From a virus: DNA of 21,558 bases. The translations under genes and the position numbers were made by a program. This document shows positions 1 to 6,342 of the stretch, piece by piece; position 1 is the stretch's first letter; every line of letters starts with the position of its first letter. The notes beneath the pieces were generated by a model, which made no database searches, had not been told where the DNA came from, and saw only the letters and a list, made by a program, of their open reading frames with translations. The stretch is taken from positions 1 to 21,558 of IMG/VR virus record IMGVR_UViG_3300008266_000574; one strand, written 5' to 3'.

Positions 1-12
1 TCACCGCCTAAA

Positions 13-97
13 GGAAGATTGCCAGAGTGGTTAATGGAGCGGTTTGCTAAACCGTCGTCAAGAAATTGATGCGTTGGTTCGAATCCAACATCTTCCG
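13..97 (+). tRNA. tRNA-Ser(GCU)
   Basis: The sequence folds as a class II tRNA. The 7-bp acceptor stem (13-19 with 90-96) is perfect and the discriminator base is G97. The anticodon stem is 39-43/51-55 with a 7-base loop whose anticodon GCT lies at 46-48, so it reads AGU and AGC serine codons. The long variable arm (56-71) forms a 6-bp stem closed by a GAAA tetraloop, as expected for tRNA-Ser. The T arm is 73-77/85-89 around a TTCGAAT loop. CCA is not encoded, so the host must add it. AGT is a frequent serine codon in the downstream structural genes. Confidence 0.96.
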
Positions 98-120
98 CCC
101 GAACGAAGCAAATAACGGAT

Positions 121-201
121 GCCCAAGTGGTGGAATGGTAGACACGCTGGTCTTAGGAGCCAGTGCCGAAAGGCGTGAGAGTTCGAGTCTCTCCTTGGGT
201 A
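121..201 (+). tRNA. tRNA-Leu(UAG)
   Basis: This is a second class II tRNA, 23 bases after the tRNA-Ser. The acceptor stem pairs 121-127 with 194-200, with a terminal G-U pair, and the discriminator is A201. The anticodon stem is 147-151/159-163 with the anticodon TAG at 154-156, so it reads CUA/CUG and possibly other CUN codons by wobble. The variable arm has a 3-bp stem (165-167/172-174) closed by GAAA. The T arm is 177-181/189-193 around TTCGAGT. CCA is not encoded. Confidence 0.96.
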
Positions 202-230
202 CTAATTTTTTAAACTTAATCATTAATGTT

Positions 231-572
231 ATGGAATTTCATGTTTCAGATAGGTTTACCGAAGAAGGTAAACAGAAAGTGGCATTAGTAGATATTGATG
301 AAACTATCTGCTTTTACCCAGAACAAAGAAGGTATGATTTATCAGTGCCTAATAATAAAAATATAGCTAAAATAAATAAACTTTATGATGAAGGTTGGAA
401 AATAGTCTATTGGACAGCTAGAGGTTCAATCTCAGGTAAAGATTATAGGGAACATACTTTATCTCAACTTAAAAATTGGGGGTGTAAATACCATGAACTT
501 AAATGTGGAGATGAAAAACCCCATTTTGATTTAGTAATAGACGACAAAGCTAAAAGAATAGAAGAACTATGA
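231..572 (+). CDS. HAD-superfamily phosphatase, small single-domain
   Basis: This 113-residue protein keeps all four catalytic motifs of the HAD hydrolase superfamily. Motif I is DIDET at 21-25, with D21 as the predicted nucleophile and D23 as the general acid/base. Motif II is TAR at 62-64, the motif III lysine is K96, and motif IV is the acidic pair D104-D105. It is a minimal core with little room for a cap domain, similar to small phage and bacterial phosphatases. The substrate (a sugar phosphate, nucleotide or nucleic-acid 3' end) cannot be told from sequence. The reading frame stays open upstream through both tRNA genes, but ATG 231 is the first start after the tRNAs and leaves a full HAD N-terminus. 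There is no Shine-Dalgarno. Its stop overlaps the next start as ATGA. Confidence 0.88.
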   Translation: MEFHVSDRFTEEGKQKVALVDIDETICFYPEQRRYDLSVPNNKNIAKINKLYDEGWKIVYWTARGSISGKDYREHTLSQLKNWGCKYHELKCGDEKPHFDLVIDDKAKRIEEL

Positions 573-1018
573 AATTTCGAACAGTTGATGGAAAACCGGT
601 AAATCCCATCACCTACACTGCTAAAATGATAGGTGGCGATCCATTCATAGAAGTACATATAGGGACGGATTCTCAACGTTATGGGCAAGAAGTTATATAT
701 GTTACAGCTATAGCTTATAGATATCCCAATAATGGTGTTCATTACATTTATCAAAAAAATTCTTTTCTTCCAACTAAAGACAATTGGACTAGGTTATGGA
801 AAGAAACTGAGTTATCTTTAGAAGTAGCTAGTTTAATAACTGAGAACATGCCTAGTATTAAGGTTGAGATAGATTTAGATTATAATGATGATGAATTTTT
901 TTTTAGTAATAAATTAGTCTCAGCAGCGAGAGGATGGGTTACATCTTTAGGATATAAAGCTAATATTAAACCTGTTAAACAGATAGCTACACGAGCCGCT
1001 GATTATCACTGTAAATAA
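569..1018 (+). CDS. YkuK-like RNase H-fold protein
   Basis: This 149-residue protein resembles the YkuK/DUF458 family, which has a ribonuclease H-like fold. The first strand carries IGTDSQ at 31-36 with the conserved acidic residue D34. E79 and E81 lie in the first helix. A second acidic cluster at 100-104 (E100, D102, D104) is followed by S113/N114. The C-terminus has the ADYH pattern at 144-147 preceded by KP at 134-135, matching the family's terminal signature. These residues could form a two-metal nuclease site. The family's biochemical role is poorly established, so nuclease activity is inferred from the fold. It starts within the stop of the HAD gene (4-base overlap), so the two are probably translationally coupled, and together they suggest a nucleic-acid or nucleotide processing pair. 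Confidence 0.75.
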   Translation: MKFRTVDGKPVNPITYTAKMIGGDPFIEVHIGTDSQRYGQEVIYVTAIAYRYPNNGVHYIYQKNSFLPTKDNWTRLWKETELSLEVASLITENMPSIKVEIDLDYNDDEFFFSNKLVSAARGWVTSLGYKANIKPVKQIATRAADYHCK

Positions 1019-1026
1019 TATTTATA
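1019..1026 (+). promoter_or_regulatory. TATTTATA motif upstream of the gene at 1033
   Basis: This octamer fills most of the 14-base gap between two genes and ends 6 bases before the ATG at 1033. The same octamer, with A or C last, precedes the genes at 3538, 6013 and 16726. Read on the minus strand it is TATAAATA, the T4 late-promoter consensus. It is a candidate control site seen by recurrence only. Confidence 0.35.
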
Positions 1027-1032
1027 ATTAAC

Positions 1033-1473
1033 ATGCCTATTGATCCTGATAAGGTTTTTGATCTGTTTGGAGGTAAAGGAGGGTTAGATCCTAAGGGGCC
1101 TGATTATGTCAGTCCTACTTCTTTGCCTAAGATAGATTATAATGATCCTTTAACTATGCTTAAAATGTTTAAGAAGATGATTATGAATTATACTTCTTAT
1201 AATAAAGGGTTAACTTTAATGTTTAAACAAGTTGACCCTAAATTAGATGTTAAAGAGATAGAAAGAGCAGGTGAGGCTATGTTATATGAAAGAGCTTACA
1301 CTTATATAAGCAAGTTTAAAGTAAAGGACAAAAAGTCCCAAGAAGTTTTAGCTTCATACATGGACAGTGAATTAGAAGTTGCCTTTAAATTATCTATTAA
1401 GCATTTTGAAGAAATTGAGGAATATGAAAAATGTGCCCTCTTAAAAAAAATTTTTGACCTTTCTTCAAAATAA
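1033..1473 (+). CDS. conserved phage protein, unknown function, UVR-like C-terminus
   Basis: I do not recognise a function for this 146-residue protein. The first 38 residues are rich in Gly, Pro and Asp and probably extended, and the rest looks mainly helical. Residues 120-142 have the pattern of a UVR motif, the short helical hairpin used by UvrB, UvrC and several other proteins for protein contacts: alternating Glu/Phe/Leu with a central E-Y-E-x-C-A-x-L core. A segment at 40-66 is rich in Met, Phe and Lys. It is preceded by the recurrent TATTTATA site and followed by a 69-base AT-rich gap in which I see no hairpin or promoter. It may be a small scaffold or a partner of a nucleic-acid enzyme, but this is speculation. 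Confidence 0.8.
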   Translation: MPIDPDKVFDLFGGKGGLDPKGPDYVSPTSLPKIDYNDPLTMLKMFKKMIMNYTSYNKGLTLMFKQVDPKLDVKEIERAGEAMLYERAYTYISKFKVKDKKSQEVLASYMDSELEVAFKLSIKHFEEIEEYEKCALLKKIFDLSSK

Positions 1474-1542
1474 ATTGGCCTTCCCTAAAAAGTTTTATAA
1501 CTTCAAATTCAAATATTAAAAAATAAAAGTTAGTAAGAAAAA

Positions 1543-1737
1543 ATGAAACAGAGAGAGTATATAAATAATCAGATAGATAGGTTAGAAGCTAAAATGAAGC
1601 ATATAGATTTTTATGCCTCTAGAGGAGACCTAGATAATGTTAGAGTTACTTTAGCAGAGTGTTTAGAGCAATTAGGTGATATTAGATCTTCTATTGAAAG
1701 AGAATCAATTGAAGGCAGAGAATTAAATAAAATTTAA
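1543..1737 (+). CDS. small coiled-coil protein, unknown function
   Basis: This 64-residue charged protein is predicted to be almost entirely helical. Hydrophobic residues (I, L, M, V) recur at 3-4 spacing through residues 7-55, consistent with a short coiled coil or helical hairpin; a break near G28-D29 would be the turn. No catalytic residues stand out. The start has an A-rich leader and no Shine-Dalgarno. It lies 69 bases after the previous gene and 13 before the HD-domain gene. The reading frame and its fit between neighbours support it as real. The function is unknown. Confidence 0.7.
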   Translation: MKQREYINNQIDRLEAKMKHIDFYASRGDLDNVRVTLAECLEQLGDIRSSIERESIEGRELNKI

Positions 1738-1750
1738 AAAAATAAAGGTT

Positions 1751-2527
1751 ATGGAATTAACAGCGGAGCAAATCCAACAGAATTGGATAGATTTAGAAGA
1801 GACTATTAAAACTTTTATTGAAGAACCTCGTCGTTCTCAATTACTAGATTTCTATTCCCAATACTCTGATCGTATTATGATGATGCCTGCGGCTCATAAA
1901 AAAGAATATCATAATGCTTTCCCAGGAGGTTATGTAGACCATGTCCTTAGAGTAGTAGATTGTGCTCTGAAACTAAATAATGTCTGGGTTGAGATGGGAG
2001 TAGATACTTCTACTTATACTGAGGAAGAGTTAGTTTTTTCTGCTCTAAATCATGACTTAGGTAAAATCGGAGATGAAAATCATGAAGCCTATATCCCTCA
2101 GACTGACCAATGGAGAAGAGAAAAATTAGGTGAAACTTACCAACATAGTGAAAAGTTAGCCTTTGCTTCTATCCCTGATCGTGGCCTATATCTCCTCCAG
2201 GCTCATGGTATTAGATATACCTTCAATGAAATGATAGCAATCCAGACTCATGATGGATTATATGATGAAGCTAATAAAAAATATTTAATTAACTTCTCCC
2301 CAGCTACTAAACCTAGAACTGCCCTTCCTTATATTATCCATCAAGCTGATTTAATGGCTGCTAGGATTGAATTTGAAAAAGAATGGCTTCCAACTTTTAA
2401 AGAAACTAAAGTTGAAGTTAAAAATGAAAACTTTACTCTAACTAAGGAAAAAAAGACTCCTATTAAACAGAAAGCTTTAGGAAGTATTAAAAGTGAAAGT
2501 TTAAAAAATCTATTAGATAATCTATGA
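1751..2527 (+). CDS. HD-domain metal-dependent phosphohydrolase
   Basis: This 258-residue protein carries the HD-superfamily metal ligands in order: H54 and H64 in a segment containing GGYVDH (59-64), the H101-D102 pair in NHDLGK (100-105), H167-D168, and D200 in HQADLMAARIE. The H-x-A-x-x-GG-x-x-x-H arrangement resembles the HD domain of YhaM-type 3'-5' exoribonucleases, although no OB-fold RNA-binding domain is present. HD enzymes of this kind hydrolyse phosphomonoesters or phosphodiesters of nucleotides or RNA, and the actual substrate is not evident. The basic C-terminal 40 residues, rich in Lys, could contact nucleic acid. Its stop overlaps the next start as ATGA. With the HAD and YkuK-like genes it makes a cluster of nucleotide or nucleic-acid hydrolases before the late sigma gene. 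Confidence 0.88.
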   Translation: MELTAEQIQQNWIDLEETIKTFIEEPRRSQLLDFYSQYSDRIMMMPAAHKKEYHNAFPGGYVDHVLRVVDCALKLNNVWVEMGVDTSTYTEEELVFSALNHDLGKIGDENHEAYIPQTDQWRREKLGETYQHSEKLAFASIPDRGLYLLQAHGIRYTFNEMIAIQTHDGLYDEANKKYLINFSPATKPRTALPYIIHQADLMAARIEFEKEWLPTFKETKVEVKNENFTLTKEKKTPIKQKALGSIKSESLKNLLDNL

Positions 2528-2802
2528 CTATTATAATAATTAGTATATTAGGTTGTTTGGTTGTGATCTTAGGATTCACAACCTTTAACCTTCTAAAGAA
2601 AAATGAAAAACAAGAAGATATCTTGGTAGAATATCAAAACTATCTAGATAGCCTCTCCAGAATTGTTGAGTTTGCTGACGAAAAAATAAAAACTATAGAT
2701 AGTAAAGGTATTTTTAAAACAGATGATGAAGTAGGTTTTATATATGAAGAAATAAAAAACCTACAAAAGGTTCTATCAAATTTTAGAATAGATAAATTAT
2801 GA
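2524..2802 (+). CDS. small single-pass membrane protein, unknown function
   Basis: This 92-residue protein begins with a hydrophobic segment (about residues 2-23, rich in Ile, Leu and Val) followed directly by positive residues KK at 25-26. That fits an N-terminal membrane anchor with the rest in the cytoplasm. Residues 27-92 are charged and probably helical, including an acidic patch around the DDEVGF motif. The hydrophobic segment lacks a clear signal-peptidase site, so an uncleaved anchor is more likely than secretion. It overlaps both the HD gene upstream and the sigma gene downstream by 4 bases, so the three are almost certainly co-transcribed. It may place a phage factor at the membrane. 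The function is unknown. Confidence 0.78.
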   Translation: MTIIIISILGCLVVILGFTTFNLLKKNEKQEDILVEYQNYLDSLSRIVEFADEKIKTIDSKGIFKTDDEVGFIYEEIKNLQKVLSNFRIDKL

Positions 2803-3518
2803 TAAAAGAAGTAACAGAAAAGAAAAAGAAACCGTCATCAAATAATTACTTTACTCAAGAGACTGAAGATGCTATAGTGGCCTATAATAGGGCCACTTCC
2901 ACTGATGAAAAGGAAAAAATTTATCATAAATATATTCATTATGCTTTTTTTAAATTAACAGAAAATATTATCCATACCTTTAAGTTTTATTACACTGAGG
3001 TAGATAATATTGAAGACTTGCAGCATGAAATTATAACTTTTCTCCTCCAAAAAATGCACCTCTTTAACCCTGAGAAAGGAGCCAAAGCATATTCTTATTT
3101 TGGAACAATAGTTAAAAGATATCTTATTATCCAGAATACTAAAAACTATAAAAAAAGAGTTGATAAAGCCCCAGTTGAGGAATTATATAAGGATACAAAT
3201 CATTCTTATGAATTAGACACCCCTCTTAACCAATCTGACTATATTTCAGATTTTATAGATCAGTATGTAGAGTATTGTTCTGAAAATATTTATGAACTCT
3301 TTCCTAAAGATAAAGATGCCCAAGTAGCAGATGCTATTTTAGAAATTTTTAGAAAAAGAGAAAACATAGATATTTTCAATAAAAAGGCTCTTTACATTTA
3401 TATTAGAGAAATGATAGATGTTAAAACCCCACATATAACCCGTGTAGCAGATCGTTTAGGTGAGATATATAAAGAACAATATATTTTTTATTTAAATAAC
3501 GGATATACCAATTTTTAA
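2799..3518 (+). CDS. 55: late-transcription sigma factor, T4 gp55-like
   Basis: This 239-residue protein fits the gp55 family, the phage-encoded sigma that binds host RNA polymerase core and recognises late promoters. Residues 71-110 show the sigma region 2-like core: an acidic/aromatic helix (IEDLQHE), then a short loop with FNPEKG at 89-94, then AYSYFGTIVKRYLI at 97-110. This mirrors the F-x-P-x-K-G-x-x-x-x-x-Y region of sigma-70 region 2. It is longer than T4 gp55 (about 185 residues). The extra C-terminal part (about 130-239) is charged and helical and may hold the contact for the sliding clamp or for the promoter. There is no -35-binding region 4, as in gp55. Its place directly before the structural genes fits a regulator of those genes. 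Confidence 0.85.
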   Translation: MIKEVTEKKKKPSSNNYFTQETEDAIVAYNRATSTDEKEKIYHKYIHYAFFKLTENIIHTFKFYYTEVDNIEDLQHEIITFLLQKMHLFNPEKGAKAYSYFGTIVKRYLIIQNTKNYKKRVDKAPVEELYKDTNHSYELDTPLNQSDYISDFIDQYVEYCSENIYELFPKDKDAQVADAILEIFRKRENIDIFNKKALYIYIREMIDVKTPHITRVADRLGEIYKEQYIFYLNNGYTNF

Positions 3519-3524
3519 CTAAAG

Positions 3525-3536
3525 TATATTTATCAT
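3525..3536 (+). promoter_or_regulatory. 12-base motif containing TATTTATC before the gene at 3538
   Basis: The 12-mer TATATTTATCAT lies in the 19-base gap after the late-sigma gene. It is repeated exactly at 16696-16707, before the fibre gene cluster. Its core octamer ends 3 bases before ATG 3538. If it were a -10 element, transcription would start at about the AUG, giving a leaderless mRNA. Function is inferred from recurrence and position. Confidence 0.4.
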
Positions 3537-3537
3537 C

Positions 3538-3882
3538 ATGGGTAAGTTTGATAAAAAAATATTTGGTAAAGTTACTTTTTCTAATCTTTTAGAAGAAATT
3601 TATAATAATCAAAAAAAGAAAGAAGAACAAATCTCAGTCCTAATTCAAGAGCTTAAACCAATGGTTCAAGAGATTGGTGATGCTACTCTTATAGTTCCTT
3701 TAATTAAGGAATATCTTGAAATAGGAGTTAAGAATGATGAGGCCTTAATTAAAATGGCTACCATTGTTCAACGTTCTATGCAGGTTGAAGAAGGGGGAGA
3801 TGCTTTTGGAATGTCTGAAGCTGAAAAACAGCAATTATTAGATGAAGTAAAAAAATATAATGAGGATAAAGGTAAAAAATGA
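3538..3882 (+). CDS. small helical protein next to the late sigma, unknown function
   Basis: This 114-residue protein is charged and looks wholly helical. A basic N-terminus (residues 1-11) is followed by an amphipathic Glu/Lys/Leu stretch (12-45), a conserved-looking central segment around IVPLIKEYLEIGVKN (53-67), and a Lys/Glu tail. I do not recognise the function. It could be a small co-activator of late transcription of the gp33 type, suggested only by its size and its place next to the gp55-like gene, or a small baseplate assembly factor, suggested by its 4-base overlap with the hub gene. No motif settles this. Confidence 0.8.
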   Translation: MGKFDKKIFGKVTFSNLLEEIYNNQKKKEEQISVLIQELKPMVQEIGDATLIVPLIKEYLEIGVKNDEALIKMATIVQRSMQVEEGGDAFGMSEAEKQQLLDEVKKYNEDKGKK

Positions 3883-5129
3883 GTACTACCTACGGCTTTT
3901 CAGGAGCAGTTAATAATTCTCAAAATAGAAATAATACAACTGGTAAAACTGGTTTTTCTATTGAAGGGCATAGAGTTAAGGACATAATATTAGGTCCTGA
4001 AAGTAAGGGATATGAAGAATATGGAGGAGACGCAGCTATAGGTTATATTTTTTTTGAAAAAATTAATGGGGGTTCAACCAATCGTGAAATCTACTCAAAC
4101 CCCGCAATACCATTATTTCCTAATTTAAAATTTTTTCCATTAATTGGAGAAATAGTACCTATAATAAATTTACCTCAAAGTTTAACCTCTACTCAAAGAA
4201 CAGGAGTCAAAGTCCCTTACTACTTCCCCCCAGTTAATATATGGAATAATCCTCATGTTAACCCATCTCCTTATGTTAACCCTACAATTGAATCTCAAAA
4301 TAAATCTTTAGACGAAATTCAGGCAGGTTTTGCTAAAAAGGTTAATCCTAATCTTCCTGAATTAAAATTAGGAAATACTTTTAAAGAAAAAGACAATATC
4401 CGACCTCTTCAACCATTTGAAGGAGATCATATAATTGAAGGAAGATGGGGTAATTCTATAAGACTTAGTAGCACAATAAAAGATTCAACTAATTGCGCTA
4501 AAAATGAATGGTCAAAAATAGGAACAAATGGAGATCCTATTATAATTTTAAGAAATGGCCAACCCAACCTTCCCCCAGCTTCTTTATCAACATCTTCTTC
4601 TATCACTCCTATAACTGAAGAAGTAGATAAAGATAAATCTTCCATTTATTTAACTTCTACCCAACAAATCCCGCTTAAAAATACACTAAGTGATTATAGC
4701 AGTTATACCTCATATATACCTAAAGCCCCTGGAGAATATACTGGTAATCAAATAATGCTCAATTCAGGTAGGATAATGCTTAACGCTAATTCAGACCATA
4801 TAGTTATGTCATCTAAATTAACAACTAGTTTTAATGCTGGAAAAGGATTTAACTTTGACTCAGGTACTAATTTTGTAGTTAAAACTAAAACTACAATTAG
4901 ATTAGGAGATAAAATGGCTCCCCATCCTCTTCTAAAAGGAGATGTAACTATAAAAATTCTAACAGATTTTCTTAAAAATTTAAAAATATTTTTAAATACT
5001 TTACAATCTTCAACTGATCCTGGACTAGTAGCTATGGTTGGAACTTTACCTTTCTTTTTACAAAATATAGAGGATACTATAGTTGATTTAGACACTAAAA
5101 CCAAATCTTCTAAAACTTATACTAAATAA
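3879..5129 (+). CDS. gp5-like baseplate hub/spike protein without lysozyme domain
   Basis: This 416-residue protein has the layout of a tail-tip spike. An N-terminal beta-rich region at about 45-100 looks like the OB-fold of gp5/VgrG proteins. A conserved block at 181-196 (EGDHIIEGRWGNSIRL) is followed by GDPIIILRNGQP and SSIYLTSTQ at 254-262. A beta-helix-like stalk at about 289-345 has short alternating hydrophobic/polar strands (SGRIMLNANSDHIVM at 297-311), as in spikes that puncture the outer membrane. Residues 341-360 give LGD..APHPLLKGD, a typical closing motif in related phages. T4 gp5 (about 575 residues) has a lysozyme domain between the OB-fold and the stalk; nothing here resembles one. 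It overlaps the upstream gene by 4 bases and the downstream gene by 1. Confidence 0.75.
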   Translation: MSTTYGFSGAVNNSQNRNNTTGKTGFSIEGHRVKDIILGPESKGYEEYGGDAAIGYIFFEKINGGSTNREIYSNPAIPLFPNLKFFPLIGEIVPIINLPQSLTSTQRTGVKVPYYFPPVNIWNNPHVNPSPYVNPTIESQNKSLDEIQAGFAKKVNPNLPELKLGNTFKEKDNIRPLQPFEGDHIIEGRWGNSIRLSSTIKDSTNCAKNEWSKIGTNGDPIIILRNGQPNLPPASLSTSSSITPITEEVDKDKSSIYLTSTQQIPLKNTLSDYSSYTSYIPKAPGEYTGNQIMLNSGRIMLNANSDHIVMSSKLTTSFNAGKGFNFDSGTNFVVKTKTTIRLGDKMAPHPLLKGDVTIKILTDFLKNLKIFLNTLQSSTDPGLVAMVGTLPFFLQNIEDTIVDLDTKTKSSKTYTK

Positions 5130-5995
5130 TGTCCATAGTATTAGATGAAAATGTAATAAATGAATCTACCCCTGAAGAATCAAAAGCTAAGGGGGCTGAA
5201 GCTTTTGGAAAAACTATAGCTCAAAAGGGAGTAAAGTTTGCTATACAATTAACTCCTAAATTAATTGAGTTAGCTAATATCAATATAAAACCTGAAAATG
5301 TCTGCCTTCCCCCAGATGATATAAAAAAAATAACAGACTTAAGAAATAATATTGTAGGTCAAGCTAATAATATATCTAAAACATTAGATATTTTAACTAA
5401 AAGTATATTAGGGGTATCAAGTTTTTTAGATATAACTATATTTTTAATCCAAACTATAAAAGGAGTAAAGATAGCTACCAGTGCGGCCTCATCTATTCTT
5501 CCAGTAACCCCTGGTTTTATTCCAGCTGTTATCAGTAACACTGATGATGCTATAACTTTAACTACTTTTGATAAACTAGGTACTTCTAGATTAATTAAAC
5601 TTAAAAATATTACAAATAAAGCCTCAGTACCTATATCATTAACTAATAGATATATAAAACAATTTATAGACATACTAAATAATTTAGACAATTTATTAGT
5701 AGGATGTGCTTCTGAAATTGGAATAGATTTGACACCTGTTGATCCTAATTTAATTAGGATAGCTAATGAGGTAGAACAGGCTGAAAAAACTGAGAATCAA
5801 AATACATATCAAGGTTTTAAAATTGAGATAGAGACAATTCCATATACTCCTACAGTTAATAGAAAACGAGCAATTGGGTTAAATCAAGATAATATTAAAT
5901 TAATAGAAACAACTTTATCATTTACAACAAATGATCAAACTTTAATTGATGAACTTAAATTTATTATTGATAGAGATAATTTAAAAGCTTATTAA
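5129..5995 (+). CDS. hub-associated structural protein, unknown function
   Basis: I do not recognise this 288-residue protein as a named family. Residues 30-60 and 65-115 look helical. Residues 95-136 are hydrophobic, rich in Ile, Ala and Ser, and end in a Pro/Gly-rich stretch (SSILPVTPGFIP), possibly a buried assembly segment rather than a membrane anchor. Residues 226-288 form a separate C-terminal beta/alpha domain beginning YQGFKIEIETIPYTP and ending TLIDELKFIIDRDNL. Such a C-terminal domain is familiar in baseplate proteins of marine phages, from memory rather than a search. It starts on the last base of the hub gene (TAATG) and precedes the gp25-gp6 wedge genes, which places it in the baseplate hub or its assembly. 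Confidence 0.75.
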   Translation: MSIVLDENVINESTPEESKAKGAEAFGKTIAQKGVKFAIQLTPKLIELANINIKPENVCLPPDDIKKITDLRNNIVGQANNISKTLDILTKSILGVSSFLDITIFLIQTIKGVKIATSAASSILPVTPGFIPAVISNTDDAITLTTFDKLGTSRLIKLKNITNKASVPISLTNRYIKQFIDILNNLDNLLVGCASEIGIDLTPVDPNLIRIANEVEQAEKTENQNTYQGFKIEIETIPYTPTVNRKRAIGLNQDNIKLIETTLSFTTNDQTLIDELKFIIDRDNLKAY

Positions 5996-6000
5996 ATAAA

Positions 6001-6008
6001 TATTTATA
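6001..6008 (+). promoter_or_regulatory. TATTTATA motif before the gene at 6013
   Basis: This is an exact copy of the octamer at 1019-1026, in the 17-base gap before the unit that leads into gp25 and gp6. It ends 4 bases before the ATG. Candidate late control site by recurrence. Confidence 0.35.
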
Positions 6009-6012
6009 AACA

Positions 6013-6342
6013 ATGAAGACTAACACTTTCAAATCTGTAATTAAAGAAGCAGTTAGAGAAGTTATTAGAGAAGAATTAAGGGAAATTTTATTAGAAGCAG
6101 TTAAAGCTCCTAAACAAACTGTTACAGAATATGTTCCTCAATCTTCTCCATCTTATTCTCCTTCTCCCTCACTAACCACAGAACAAAAAAGAGAACAATA
6201 TAGAAATATTTTAGGAGAAACAGCAACTAGCTTCACAACCCAAAATATAGCCCCGTTTAATCCTATGGGAACTATGCCAGGAGGTGACCTCCCAGCTGGT
6301 GAATTAAGTATGAATCAAATAATGAATTTAATGAGTAAATAA
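6013..6342 (+). CDS. small helical protein before gp25, unknown function
   Basis: This 109-residue protein starts with a strongly amphipathic Arg/Glu-rich helix (residues 7-31, EAVREVIREELREILLEAV). A Pro/Ser linker (35-53) follows, then a short charged segment, then a Gly/Met/Pro-rich tail with NPMGTMPGGDLPAGEL at 83-98. The pattern of an oligomerising helix plus flexible linker suggests an adaptor or assembly factor. No enzymatic motif is visible. It overlaps gp25 by one base (TAATG), so it is very probably made together with the wedge proteins. Confidence 0.78.
   Translation: MKTNTFKSVIKEAVREVIREELREILLEAVKAPKQTVTEYVPQSSPSYSPSPSLTTEQKREQYRNILGETATSFTTQNIAPFNPMGTMPGGDLPAGELSMNQIMNLMSK

Noticed and set aside
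1-10. The first ten bases could be the 3' end of another tRNA.
   Set aside because: Only a few bases are present, so no fold can be checked. Not called.
66-230. The HAD reading frame stays open upstream through the variable arm of tRNA-Ser and all of tRNA-Leu, which would allow a start at 66.
   Set aside because: The stretch is tRNA sequence, the HAD motifs need only the part from 231, and the first 55 codons would be a chance extension. ATG 231 is preferred.
1474-1542. The 69-base gap was checked for a terminator or promoter.
   Set aside because: I see no stable hairpin followed by a T run and no clear promoter. It is AT-rich sequence only.
1560-1567. A perfect T4 late-promoter octamer TATAAATA on the plus strand, also at 7921 and 8341.
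   Set aside because: All three lie inside coding frames (the small coiled-coil gene and gp6), and such octamers are expected several times by chance in this AT content. They are not near gene starts.
4748-5104. Open frames on the minus strand, such as here and at 464-754, 5359-5691, 8765-9136 and 13431-13655.
   Set aside because: Each lies wholly within a well-supported plus-strand gene, and the translations are poor in domain-like features. They are shadows.
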